This document shows, piece after piece, positions 29,066 through 37,243 of a stretch of DNA of 64,000 nucleotides. The position numbers were made by a program, and so were the translations under genes. Position 1 is the first letter of the stretch; each line of letters begins with the position of its first letter. The notes under the pieces are model-generated. The model worked only from the letters and a program-made list of their open reading frames with translations. It did not search any database and was not told where the DNA came from. Origin of the DNA: Tsuneonella dongtanensis. GTDB taxonomy: Bacteria; Pseudomonadota; Alphaproteobacteria; Sphingomonadales; Sphingomonadaceae. Location of the stretch: positions 2,232,001-2,296,000 of the forward strand of contig NZ_CP016591.1 of assembly GCF_001698205.1 (NCBI RefSeq). The letters run 5' to 3'.

Positions 29066-30492
29066 TTCATCATCGTCTTGATCGCCTTGTCCGTTGCGCT
29101 GCCATAGGGCGGCTTGAACCCGCCGAGCTTGGCTACGTCGATCTTGGGCTGGGTGTAGACGCTGCGCGCATGGCTGAATTCGCGGAAGCCTTCGACCCCG
29201 TGGTAGCTGCCGATGCCGCTCGGTCCGACGCCGCCGAAGGGCAGGTCCTCCATCGAGACATGGAAGACGACGTCGTTGACGGTGACCCCACCGCTGATCG
29301 TGCGCGTGAGCACCTTCTCGCGCTCGCCGCCGTCCTCGCCGAAGTAATACAGGCCGAGCGGACGATCGTTCTTGTTCACGTAGTCGATCGCCTCGTCGAT
29401 CGCCTTGTAGGTCTTCACCGGCAGGACCGGCCCGAAGATCTCTTCTTGCATCGCGGCCATGTCGTCGGTGACGTTGCGCAGGATCGTCAGGGGCATCTTG
29501 CGGGTGTTCGAGTTGCCGAAGTCCTCGTCGGCAGGATTGACCTCGATGACATCGGCGCCCTTCTCGCGCGCGTCTGCCACGAGGCCCTTCAGCCTGTCGA
29601 AGTGCCGGTCGGACACGACGCTGGCGTAATCGTCGTTGGCCAGCAGCGTAGGATACATGTCGCGCGCGCCCAGTTCGACCGCGGCGACCGCGCCTTCTTC
29701 CATGTCCTCGGGCACATAGAGGTAGTCAGGCGCAAGGCAGATCTGACCGGCGTTCATCATCTTGCCCATCGCGATGCGCTCGCCCGCCTTCTTGAGGTCC
29801 GCGCTGCGGCCAAGGAACACGGGGCTCTTGCCGCCGAGTTCCAGCGTGACGGGGACGAGATTGCGGGCTGCGGCTTCCATCACCTTGCGCCCCGTCGCCG
29901 TGGAACCGGTGAAGACCAGGTGATCGAACGGCAGGCTCGAGAATGCGTGGGCCACTTCGGGACCGCCGGTGACCACCGCGCACTCATCGTCGGAGAAGCG
30001 CTTGGCGACCAATTCGGCCATGACGTCGCTGGTGCGCTCGGTGAACTCGCTGGGCTTGATCATCGCACGGTTGCCCGCGGCAAACACCTGCATGAGCGGC
30101 CCGAAGCTGAGGTTGACCGGAAAATTCCACGGGCTGAGGATGCCGATCACGCCCTTCGGTTCGTAGCGCAGCTCCGCCTTCGCCCCCAGCAGGCCGAGCG
30201 GAAACTGGACCTTGCGGCGCTCTGGCCTGGACCATTTTGCCATGTTCTTCAGGCAATAATGCCCGAACCCCACCGTGCTCGCGATATCGGTGATCATCGA
30301 CTGCTGAATGCTGCGGCTGCCGAAATCGGCGCTCATCGCCTTGCAGAGTTCATCGGCGTTTTCCTTCAGCAGCGCCATCGCGCGCTCGATCCGGTCGCGG
30401 CGGGCATCGAGCGGTTCGGGTCGCGCGGCGGTGAAGGCATCGCGCTGCTTCTCGAGCAAGGCCTCGAGTTCGGTCTTGCGGTTGTCGGCCAT
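29062..30492 (-). CDS. Aldehyde dehydrogenase, coniferyl-aldehyde-dehydrogenase-like
   Basis: A 476-residue NAD(P)-dependent enzyme of the ALDH superfamily. Seen in order: SPWNFPVNLSFGPL (cofactor and oxyanion Asn, about 115-128), the KPSEF segment, FTGSTATGRKV, the general-base Glu in LELGGKSP (about 216-223), the catalytic Cys in NAGQICLAPDY (about 247-257), and EEIFGPVLPV. The length and the hydrophobic-poor C terminus fit the subgroup that acts on coniferyl aldehyde and medium-chain aldehydes, but substrate cannot be fixed from sequence. It is transcribed with the propeller lipoprotein and divergently from the thiolase. Confidence 0.88.
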   Translation of the reverse strand: MADNRKTELEALLEKQRDAFTAARPEPLDARRDRIERAMALLKENADELCKAMSADFGSRSIQQSMITDIASTVGFGHYCLKNMAKWSRPERRKVQFPLGLLGAKAELRYEPKGVIGILSPWNFPVNLSFGPLMQVFAAGNRAMIKPSEFTERTSDVMAELVAKRFSDDECAVVTGGPEVAHAFSSLPFDHLVFTGSTATGRKVMEAAARNLVPVTLELGGKSPVFLGRSADLKKAGERIAMGKMMNAGQICLAPDYLYVPEDMEEGAVAAVELGARDMYPTLLANDDYASVVSDRHFDRLKGLVADAREKGADVIEVNPADEDFGNSNTRKMPLTILRNVTDDMAAMQEEIFGPVLPVKTYKAIDEAIDYVNKNDRPLGLYYFGEDGGEREKVLTRTISGGVTVNDVVFHVSMEDLPFGGVGPSGIGSYHGVEGFREFSHARSVYTQPKIDVAKLGGFKPPYGSATDKAIKTMMK

Positions 30493-30791
30493 GCTGCTTC
30501 TCCGGACGGGTTTCGGTTTGCGACGGGTTTCTGCGATAACGCGACGCTTGGCAAGGGCGGCGCACTCGGCACTTTCCTACAAGCCGAACCCTGTGCGATA
30601 AGTCCCGCCTTGCGGTTCTTCGCCTCTGCGCGGCTCGAACGGGATTTGCCGATATTGCGGCAAGGGTGCGACAGTGGGGACGGATTTGGGTGTAGCCTTT
30701 GTGTCGCTTTCCAGCCCCCGCTCCTCAGACGATTGCCATTGCCGCAGTGCAGCATTAAGCCGAAGCCCAATCCGAATTTGAAAGGTCAACC
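30493..30791. promoter_or_regulatory. Divergent intergenic region between aldehyde dehydrogenase and thiolase
   Basis: About 300 bases that must hold promoters in both directions. On the plus strand, TTGCCA at 30733-30738, 17 bases, and TAAGCC at 30756-30761 form a weak promoter about 30 bases before the thiolase start, followed by an AAAGG ribosome site. No clear palindromic operator, small gene or RNA structure is visible. Confidence 0.3.
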
Positions 30792-31988
30792 ATGCCCACC
30801 TTCTCCGCAGCCGATCCGGTCGTCATCCTTTCCTACGCGCGCACGCCGATGGGCGGGATGCAGGGCGCACTCGCGGACGTTTCGGCGACCGATCTCGGCG
30901 CCACCGCAGTGAAGGCAGCCGTTGAGCGCGCGGGCGTTTCGGGTGAGGACATCGAGCGGATCTACATGGGCTGCGTGCTGCCCGCCGGTCTTGGCCAGGC
31001 CCCTGCCCGCCAGGCGGCGCTCAAGGCGGGCCTGCCGAAGTCGGTCCAGGCGACCACGGTCAACAAGGTCTGCGGCAGCGGCATGCAGACGATCATCATG
31101 GCCTCCGAAGCGCTCGCCAGCGGCAGCATGGATGTCGCGATCGCCGGCGGCATGGAGAGCATGACCAACGCGCCGTACCTCTTGAAGAAGCACCGTTCCG
31201 GCGCGCGCATCGGGCACGACACCGCCTACGATCACATGTTCCTCGACGGACTGGAAGATGCCTACGACGCGGGCCGCGCAATGGGGACTTTCGCACAGGA
31301 CACCGCCAACGAGTACCAGCTCACCCGCGAGAACATGGACGACTACTCGGTCGAGTCGCTTCGCCGCGCGAACGAGGCGATCACCAGCGGCGCCTTCGCT
31401 GACGAGATCGTCCCCGTCGTCGTCTCGGGCCGCAAGGGCGACGTGACCGTCGATACCGACGAACAGCCGCCCAAGGGCAACCCCGAAAAGCTGCGCACGC
31501 TGCGCGCTGCCTTCGCCAAGGACGGCACGATCACCGCCGCCTCGTCCAGCTCCATCTCCGATGGCGCCGCCGCGGTGGTGCTGGCGCGAGAGAGCGTCGC
31601 CTCGGCCAAGGGCGCGACGCCGGTCGCCAGGATCGTCGCGATGGCCGCGCACGCGCAGGAGCCCAAGGATTTCACCGTCGCCCCGGTCGGCGCGATCAAC
31701 AAGGTGCTCGACAAGGCCGGGTGGACCGTCGCTGACGTCGACCTGTTCGAGGTCAACGAAGCCTTCGCCTGTGTCGCGATGTTCGCGATGAAGGACCTCG
31801 GCATCCCGCACGACAAGGTCAACGTGAACGGCGGCGCGACCGCGCTGGGCCATCCCATCGGGGCGAGTGGAACCCGGATCGTCGTGACCCTGCTCAACGC
31901 CCTCAAGCAGAAGGGCCTGAAGCGCGGCGTCGCTTCGCTGTGCATCGGCGGCGGTGAGGCGACGGCGGTGGCGGTGGAGCTCGTCTGA
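30792..31988 (+). CDS. Acetyl-CoA C-acetyltransferase (thiolase)
   Basis: A 398-residue thiolase II. The acyl-accepting Cys94 is in NKVCGSGMQ, the catalytic His354 in ALGHPIGASG, and the proton-transferring Cys384 in SLCIGGGEA. The substrate loop NEAFACVAMF is also typical. It condenses two acetyl-CoA to acetoacetyl-CoA or runs the reverse in fatty-acid and amino-acid breakdown. No phaB or other PHA gene is adjacent, so its pathway is open. A ribosome site (AAAGG) precedes the ATG. Confidence 0.94.
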   Translation: MPTFSAADPVVILSYARTPMGGMQGALADVSATDLGATAVKAAVERAGVSGEDIERIYMGCVLPAGLGQAPARQAALKAGLPKSVQATTVNKVCGSGMQTIIMASEALASGSMDVAIAGGMESMTNAPYLLKKHRSGARIGHDTAYDHMFLDGLEDAYDAGRAMGTFAQDTANEYQLTRENMDDYSVESLRRANEAITSGAFADEIVPVVVSGRKGDVTVDTDEQPPKGNPEKLRTLRAAFAKDGTITAASSSSISDGAAAVVLARESVASAKGATPVARIVAMAAHAQEPKDFTVAPVGAINKVLDKAGWTVADVDLFEVNEAFACVAMFAMKDLGIPHDKVNVNGGATALGHPIGASGTRIVVTLLNALKQKGLKRGVASLCIGGGEATAVAVELV

Positions 31989-32065
31989 AAACGCCCCGGT
32001 GAAACAGTTTGCGGCGGGAATAAGACAGGCGTAGCCTTCCGGTCCCTTGGAGGGAGATGGAAGCC

Positions 32066-32467
32066 ATGAAGAAAATCGTTCTGATTGCGTCAATCGCCGC
32101 GCTTGCCGCCTGTTCGCAGCAAGCCGAAGAAGCACCTGCACCTGCCGAAACGGCGGTCGCTGAAGCGCCCGCTCCGGCTGCGGAGCCCGTGATGGGCACC
32201 TACCAGGTCAAGTATGCCGACGGTTCGATGGGCGAAGTGACGATGAACGCCGACGGTACCTGGATGGGCAAGGACGGCAAGGGTGTCGAGAACAAGGGCA
32301 CGTACGTGGCGAAGGACGGCAAGACCTGCTTCGATCCGGAAGGCGACGCGCCCGAGATGTGCTGGAAGGACGAGGCTCCGGGTGCCGACGGCACCTTCAC
32401 CTCGACCGCGGACGACGGCACGGTCGTGACGGTCACGCCGCCCGCCCCGGCCGAAGCCACGACCTGA
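32066..32467 (+). CDS. Small lipoprotein, tandem paralogue 1
   Basis: A 133-residue protein with a lipoprotein signal, IASIAALAACSQQ, with the lipid-bearing Cys near residue 16. An Ala/Pro/Glu linker (to about residue 46) follows, and then a small domain: GTYQVKYADGSMGEVTMNAD, a DGK turn, CFDPEGDAPEMCWK with two Cys, and a Thr/Val-rich end. The ATG at 32066 is preferred over one three codons upstream because the GGAGGGAG ribosome site is correctly spaced from it. It closely resembles the next gene. Probably anchored in the envelope; function unknown. Confidence 0.82.
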   Translation: MKKIVLIASIAALAACSQQAEEAPAPAETAVAEAPAPAAEPVMGTYQVKYADGSMGEVTMNADGTWMGKDGKGVENKGTYVAKDGKTCFDPEGDAPEMCWKDEAPGADGTFTSTADDGTVVTVTPPAPAEATT

Positions 32468-32487
32468 TCAGCGCCAGCGCAAGAACG

Positions 32488-32513
32488 AAGGGCGGCGGGA
32501 AACTGCCGCCCTT
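32488..32513 (+). terminator. Hairpin terminator between the two lipoprotein genes
   Basis: A nine-base perfect stem (AAGGGCGGC / GCCGCCCTT) with an eight-base loop lies 21 bases after the first lipoprotein gene. The tail is only partly T-rich (TTTGTG), so termination may be incomplete. The second lipoprotein gene starts about 70 bases beyond. Confidence 0.65.
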
Positions 32514-32585
32514 TGTGCGTCTATCGACCGGGCACACACGACTGTGCTAGACGCTCCCGTGGGTCGCTCACAGGGAGACACGTCC

Positions 32586-32987
32586 ATGAGATCGATCCTC
32601 ATTCTTTCGGCAGCCGCCATCGCGCTTGCCGGATGCTCGCAAGAAGCCGCCGAGCCGGCGCCTGCCGAGCCTGCCGAAGAAGTCGCCCCCGCGCCTGCTG
32701 CCGCAGCCGGACCGGTCGTCGGCACCGAATACGATGCGACCTATGAGGACGGGACGAAGGTGAAGTTCACCGTCAACGCGGACGGCACCTACACCGCATC
32801 GGGGCCGGACGGCGACGTCAAGGGCGCGCACTCGGTGGAAGACGGTAAGCATTGCTTCGATCCCGAAGGCGACGGCGAGAACCTCGGCAAGATGTGCTGG
32901 ACTGCAGAGGCCGCCGACGCGACCGGCACTTTCAAGGCGACCAGCGACGCCGGTGTGACGGCGACCAGCGTTCCGGTTACCGGCTGA
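32586..32987 (+). CDS. Small lipoprotein, tandem paralogue 2
   Basis: A 133-residue protein with a lipoprotein signal, ILILSAAAIALAGCSQ (lipid-bearing Cys near residue 17). It has an Ala/Pro/Glu linker and the same compact domain as its upstream neighbour: YDATYEDGTKVKFTVNAD, then CFDPEGDGENLGKMCW, then TFKATSDAG. Same length, Cys pair and order, so a tandem duplication is clear. The ATG follows a CAGGGAGA ribosome site. Function unknown. Confidence 0.82.
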   Translation: MRSILILSAAAIALAGCSQEAAEPAPAEPAEEVAPAPAAAAGPVVGTEYDATYEDGTKVKFTVNADGTYTASGPDGDVKGAHSVEDGKHCFDPEGDGENLGKMCWTAEAADATGTFKATSDAGVTATSVPVTG

Positions 32988-32990
32988 CGT

Positions 32991-33028
32991 AAAAGGGCGG
33001 GCCGGTCGCTGTGGCCGGCCCCGCCTTT
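32991..33028. terminator. Bidirectional hairpin terminator between convergent genes
   Basis: AAAGGGCGGGCCGG and CCGGCCCCGCCTTT pair across a nine-base loop, with A and T runs flanking on both strands. It sits between the second lipoprotein gene (plus) and the SH3 protein gene (minus) and can serve both. Confidence 0.7.
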
Positions 33029-33032
33029 CCGA

Positions 33033-33491
33033 TCAGGGAGCGCCCGCGCCCCACAGGCGGTCGGCGCGCATGAAGCCTCTGCGACCGTCCGCGTTCACCT
33101 TGCACCAGCCCGACTCGCACTCGCCCAGCGCGACGACGACGCCTGGCTCCGCGTTCCATTTGACCTTGGCGCTGTCCGATCCGCCGGTACGTATTGCGGC
33201 AAGGCCATCGCCGACGACCAGCCCGCCGCGCTCGGCACTCAGCAGGTTCGCCGTGACCCAGCCCTCGTCGCCGGCGGGGTCTCTCACAAGGCGCCAGCCT
33301 TCGTGCACCCGGATGACCTTGAGAGGCAAACCTTCCCGCTTGTAGACCCAGCGAATCGGGAAGTCGCGGCCCGGTCCGGCTCGCATGTTCAGCGTCTCGG
33401 CCTTGATGGTTGCCCAGTAGGGCACCTCGCGATCCTGCGAGACGGCAGGGGTTGCAAGAAGTGCCGCGGCAAGAAACAGGAAAAATCGCAT
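33033..33491 (-). CDS. Secreted SH3-like domain protein
   Basis: A 152-residue protein with a signal peptide (FFLFLAAALLATPAVSQ, cleavage near residue 19). Two bacterial SH3-like repeats follow. The first has the typical LNMRAGPGRDFPIRWVYKREGLPLKV (quoted in part: LNMRAGPG, near residues 34-41), and the second runs from about residue 85 to the end, with CESGWCKVNADGRRGFM. Such domains of the SH3_4/DUF1058 type bind peptidoglycan or proteins in the periplasm. It stands alone, convergent with the lipoprotein gene and divergent from the dehydrogenase. Confidence 0.88.
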   Translation of the reverse strand: MRFFLFLAAALLATPAVSQDREVPYWATIKAETLNMRAGPGRDFPIRWVYKREGLPLKVIRVHEGWRLVRDPAGDEGWVTANLLSAERGGLVVGDGLAAIRTGGSDSAKVKWNAEPGVVVALGECESGWCKVNADGRRGFMRADRLWGAGAP

Positions 33492-33578
33492 GTCGACTTC
33501 GCGTTAGCGCGTTCCCCTTCCTGCGCGCAAGCGACCGGCGCTTGACCGCCCCGCCCCGTTCCCCCTAGCCGAACATCC

Positions 33579-34586
33579 ATGAACGACCGCCCTGCCCCGC
33601 GCCGGACCGCCAAGCCCAACGTGGTGGTGACGCGTCACCTGCTGCCGTCGGTTGAAGCGCGCATGAGCGAGCTTTTCGAAACCGCGCTCAATCTCGATGA
33701 CGTGCCGATGAGCCGCGACCGACTCGAAAGAGCGATGCAGACGGCAGACGTCCTGGTCCCGACCGTGACAGACCGGATCGACGCCGACCTGATCGCGGCG
33801 GCCGGACCGCAGCTTGGCCTGATTGCCAGTTTCGGTGCGGGGGTCGATCACATCGATCTGGCTGCCGCCCGTGCCCGGAAGATCATCGTCACGAACACCC
33901 CGGGCGTGTTCACCGACGATACCGCCGACCTGACGATGGCGCTGATCATCGGTGTACCGCGTCGCCTGCGTGAAGGGACCTCGCTGATTCGCCGCGGCGA
34001 ATGGACTGGCTGGGCGCCCGGCGCGCTGCTCGGCCGCAAGCTTTCGGGGAAGGTCTTGGGCATCGTCGGCATGGGGCGTATCGGCCAGGCCGTCGCCTTC
34101 CGCGCCCGCGCCTTCGGCCTCGACATCCGCTATCACAACCGCCACCGCTTGCCCGAGGCGGTCGAGACGATGTTCGGTGCGACCTGGGTCGAAAGCCTCG
34201 ACGACCTTCTCGCGCAGTCCGATATCGTCACTCTCCATTGCCCTTCGAGTCCCGGGGCCAAAGGAATGATCGACGCAGCCCGCATTGCGGCGATGAAGCC
34301 GGGGGCGATCCTGATCAACACGGCGCGTGCGGACCTTGTCGATTACGACGCCATGATAGGCGCGCTCGAAAGCGGCCATCTCGGCGGCGCGGGTCTCGAT
34401 GTCTTTCCCGAAGAGCCACGCGTGGACGAGCGTATCGTCGCTCTTCCGAATGTAATCGCCCAGCCCCACATCGGCAGCGCCACGATCGAGGGTCGCGAGC
34501 AGGCGGGCGAGAAAGTCATCGCCAACATCCGCTTCTGGGCCGACGGCCATCGTCCACCCGACCAAGTGCTGGAAGGGCTCGTCTAG
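33579..34586 (+). CDS. D-2-hydroxyacid dehydrogenase (glyoxylate/hydroxypyruvate reductase-like)
   Basis: A 335-residue NAD(P)-dependent oxidoreductase of the D-isomer-specific family. The Rossmann GxGxxG motif is in GIVGMGRIGQ (about residues 161-170). Catalytic Arg is in NTARADLVD (about 249), Glu in FPEEPRV (about 277-283) and His in PHIGSAT (about 297). Members reduce glyoxylate or hydroxypyruvate, or oxidise D-glycerate; the acid used here cannot be fixed. The N-terminal 12 residues are basic and variable. Confidence 0.9.
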   Translation: MNDRPAPRRTAKPNVVVTRHLLPSVEARMSELFETALNLDDVPMSRDRLERAMQTADVLVPTVTDRIDADLIAAAGPQLGLIASFGAGVDHIDLAAARARKIIVTNTPGVFTDDTADLTMALIIGVPRRLREGTSLIRRGEWTGWAPGALLGRKLSGKVLGIVGMGRIGQAVAFRARAFGLDIRYHNRHRLPEAVETMFGATWVESLDDLLAQSDIVTLHCPSSPGAKGMIDAARIAAMKPGAILINTARADLVDYDAMIGALESGHLGGAGLDVFPEEPRVDERIVALPNVIAQPHIGSATIEGREQAGEKVIANIRFWADGHRPPDQVLEGLV

Positions 34587-34628
34587 CGGCGCTTGCCTGA
34601 CGAGCGCAGTCCGGTATTCGCTCTTGTA

Positions 34629-35057
34629 ATGAACGACTTCGCTTCCACGATCGAGGCCCTGGAACATCGCTGGATGCGCGCGTGGATCAACCGCGACCGC
34701 AAGGACATGAAGGCGCTGGCGGACCGCGACCTGGTCATACTGTTCGGATCCGCACACCCGGCCATCCTCGATCGAGCCAGTTGGCTCGACGCCGCCGAAA
34801 CCCGCTTGCGCTGCACGGGGTATCGATACGGGAGCATCTACACGCGCCGCCAGGGCAAGTCGGCAATCTTCGCCGCCCCCATCGAACTTGAATCGACGGT
34901 GGATGGCAGACCGGTGCTCGACAACACATTCGTCGTATCGATCTGGCGCCGCACGGCGGTGCGGCGCAGATGGTTACTCATCGAGCGGGTCTTCGCGGGC
35001 CAGGATACGGATGCGGACCTGCCCCGCGACGTCAGGTCGATGCAGCTATGGCGATAA
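34629..35057 (+). CDS. NTF2-like (SnoaL/DUF4440-type) protein
   Basis: A 142-residue protein with the cone-shaped NTF2-like fold pattern. An N-terminal helix (TIEALEHRWMRAWINRDRKDMKALADRD) leads into strands such as LVILFGSAHPAILDRASWL and FVVSIWRRTAVRRRWLLIERVFAG. Such proteins act as small enzymes or binding domains; no active-site set can be named. An upstream in-frame TTG would add 12 residues. It ends 12 bases before the convergent flavoprotein gene. Confidence 0.72.
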   Translation: MNDFASTIEALEHRWMRAWINRDRKDMKALADRDLVILFGSAHPAILDRASWLDAAETRLRCTGYRYGSIYTRRQGKSAIFAAPIELESTVDGRPVLDNTFVVSIWRRTAVRRRWLLIERVFAGQDTDADLPRDVRSMQLWR

Positions 35058-35060
35058 TCT

Positions 35061-35080
35061 CCGGGGGTATCAGTCCCCGG
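35061..35080. terminator. Hairpin at the convergent junction
   Basis: CCGGGG and CCCCGG pair around an eight-base loop at the point where the NTF2-like gene and the flavoprotein gene meet; the right arm lies in the last codons of the flavoprotein gene. There is no T run, so it would be a weak or Rho-assisted terminator. Confidence 0.35.
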
Positions 35081-36476
35081 TGAGAATCCGCTCTACCAGT
35101 TCCTTCACCGTCGGCGTGAAATTGTTCGAATAGAACGGATCCTGCTTGAAGCGGTAAGCCGAATGGCCCGCGAAGGCGAGGTTGTCGTCGGGATCTCCGC
35201 CATGCGCGATGTCCTGCAACGTCTTCTGGATGCAGAAGCTGCGCGGGTCGGCCAAGCGGCCGGTGGTGTGATCGTCGTGGTCTTTCCAGCTCGAGAACTG
35301 GCAGTGCGACAGGCAGCCCATGCAGCCCTGCTGGTCGGCACGGATCTGATCTGCGCTTTCGGGAGTGACGAAGACGACCGTATCGTCGGGCGTCTTGAGC
35401 GCTTCGGTAAAGCCCTCGTGCATCCACGCCAGCGCCTTGCGCTGATCTCCGGGATGAACCCAGAAATACTTTGCCTTGCCGTGATCGGACAGCGGGATCG
35501 TGCCCTCTTCCTGCTCGCGCTTGAAAATCGGGATCTGCCGTTCCGAGCGATGCATCAGGTCGTACAGGAACGGGGTCTTCACCGCGCTGGAATAGAAGCC
35601 CGTGGGGGAGAACTGGTGGAGCAGCACGTCGCCCGGCTCGACCGTGCGCAGCATGTCCTTCCAGACCTGCGGAATTGGGCTCTCCTCGGTCAGCAGCGGC
35701 CGAGTACCGAACTGGAACATGATCTTGCCAAGTTCGGGATTGTCGATCCAGTCGTTCCATTCGCGCAGGAACCACACGCCGCCCGCCATGACGATCGCGG
35801 TATCCTCGGACACACCCTCGGCGCGCATCGTTTCGCGCAATGCCTTGACCCGCGGATAGGGGTCTTCGGGCTTGCGCGGGTCCTCGGCATTCGAGAGGCC
35901 GTTGTGCCCACCGGCCAGCCAGGGGTCTTCATAGACCACCGCCGCCAAGAGATCGGGCACCTTGGAATAGCTGCGCTTCCACAGCGCGCGGAATGCGCGG
36001 GCAGAGCTGACGATCGGCAGGTAGTACACGCTGTGCCGCGCGGCGATCTCGGCCAGCTTGTATGGCATACCCGCCCCGCAGGTGACGCCGGTGATCAGAC
36101 CGGGGCAGTTTTCCAGAACGCCTTCCAGCACCTGCTGCGCGCCGCCCTGTTCCCACAGCACATTGATGTTGATCGCGCCCTTGCCATCGGCGATCTCGTA
36201 AGCGCGCTTTACCTGCTCGGTGGCGCCGTCGATCGCGTAGCGGACGAGCTGTTCGAAACGCTCCTTGCGGGTCGCTTGCGGATAGACCTGCGGAATCGGG
36301 TTGCCGTCCTCGTCGTAGCTGTCCGCGTTCACCGCGCTGACGGTCCCGATCCCGCCCGCGGCGGCCCAGGCGCCCGAGCTTGCGTGGTTGGTCGCGGACA
36401 CGCCCTTGCCGCCCTCGACGAGCGGCCAGACTTCGCGTTCGCCGTAAAGAATCGGCTGCAACCCCTTGAATGTCAT
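35070..36476 (-). CDS. NAD(P)H-dependent flavin oxidoreductase (nitronate-monooxygenase family)
   Basis: A 468-residue TIM-barrel flavoprotein of the 2-nitropropane dioxygenase/enoyl reductase type. ITGVTCGAGMPYKL and AGGHNG with the downstream MAGGVWF are the FMN-phosphate-binding stretches. The C-terminal 100 residues go beyond the standard barrel and contain the cysteine cluster CMGCLSHC (near residues 385-392), with another Cys about 30 residues later. This could hold a metal or an iron-sulfur cluster. The ATG start MTFKGLQPILYG was taken because the in-frame upstream codons overlap the methyltransferase end. Its substrate is unknown. Confidence 0.85.
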   Translation of the reverse strand: MTFKGLQPILYGEREVWPLVEGGKGVSATNHASSGAWAAAGGIGTVSAVNADSYDEDGNPIPQVYPQATRKERFEQLVRYAIDGATEQVKRAYEIADGKGAININVLWEQGGAQQVLEGVLENCPGLITGVTCGAGMPYKLAEIAARHSVYYLPIVSSARAFRALWKRSYSKVPDLLAAVVYEDPWLAGGHNGLSNAEDPRKPEDPYPRVKALRETMRAEGVSEDTAIVMAGGVWFLREWNDWIDNPELGKIMFQFGTRPLLTEESPIPQVWKDMLRTVEPGDVLLHQFSPTGFYSSAVKTPFLYDLMHRSERQIPIFKREQEEGTIPLSDHGKAKYFWVHPGDQRKALAWMHEGFTEALKTPDDTVVFVTPESADQIRADQQGCMGCLSHCQFSSWKDHDDHTTGRLADPRSFCIQKTLQDIAHGGDPDDNLAFAGHSAYRFKQDPFYSNNFTPTVKELVERILTGD

Positions 36477-36502
36477 TACGGTGTATCGCTCCCCCGGGAG
36501 GT

Positions 36503-37243
36503 TCAGTGCGTCCCGCCGCTCGTATTCGCGGCGTCGCGCCGGCAAGGCTTGATAGCAGCCGGTTCGGGCCTCTTATCGGCTCGTTTGAACTGTGCATAGT
36601 ACCCGGCCAGTTCGGGCGCATCCTTGAACGCGTCCAGCTGGAACCCGACTCGCTCGAATTCGCAGCTGAGCAGCAGCGGATCGATGCCGTGTTCATTGGT
36701 CGGACGATCGACGTCGACAACGATCACGCGGCCATTTTCGCGGAGCGACGGCCACAGGCGCCAGAGGAACGCGTAGGGTTCCTGCACCTCGTGATACATG
36801 TGAACCAGGAAAACGCGGTCGAAGCTGTTTTCGGGCAGTTTGGGATCGTCTGCGGTGCCAAGTTTGAGCGAGACGTTGTCGAGCCGTTCGCGCTCAACGC
36901 GCTGGCCCAGGCGATTGAGGACATCCCGGTCGATATCGCCCGCCAGAACCCGGCCACGCCTGCCGACCTTCTCGGCGAGCCGCACCGTGTAATATCCTTC
37001 GCCCGCGCCGATGTCGGCCACCGTCATCCCGGGCTTGATATCGGCAAGGTCCATGACCTTCGCCGCCTCGCCCACGCTGTCGCGCTGCGTTTCGTTCGAG
37101 AACTGGTTGCCACTGAGGTCCGAGACCGGCCGGTGCGCCCGCGGAAAGTCGCGCGCGGTATCCGGTCGTTCACCGTTATCGGATGCCGACCAGCTGCAGG
37201 CTCCAAGCGAAAGCAGAACAAAAAGAAGCGCCGGACGGCGCAT
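36503..37243 (-). CDS. SAM-dependent methyltransferase with a lipoprotein signal
   Basis: A 246-residue protein. The N terminus is a lipoprotein signal, ALLFVLLSLGACSWSAS, with Cys16 after LSLGA. The class I methyltransferase core follows: SAM-binding motif I VADIGAGEGYY at about residues 75-85, the acidic residue in LAGDID, and post-motifs FDRVFLVHMYHEVQEP and GRVIVVDVDRP. A methyltransferase carried on an exported lipoprotein is odd, since SAM is cytoplasmic; either the signal is not used or the domain has another role. The ATG shares a base with the prfB stop (TGATG). Confidence 0.85.
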   Translation of the reverse strand: MRRPALLFVLLSLGACSWSASDNGERPDTARDFPRAHRPVSDLSGNQFSNETQRDSVGEAAKVMDLADIKPGMTVADIGAGEGYYTVRLAEKVGRRGRVLAGDIDRDVLNRLGQRVERERLDNVSLKLGTADDPKLPENSFDRVFLVHMYHEVQEPYAFLWRLWPSLRENGRVIVVDVDRPTNEHGIDPLLLSCEFERVGFQLDAFKDAPELAGYYAQFKRADKRPEPAAIKPCRRDAANTSGGTH

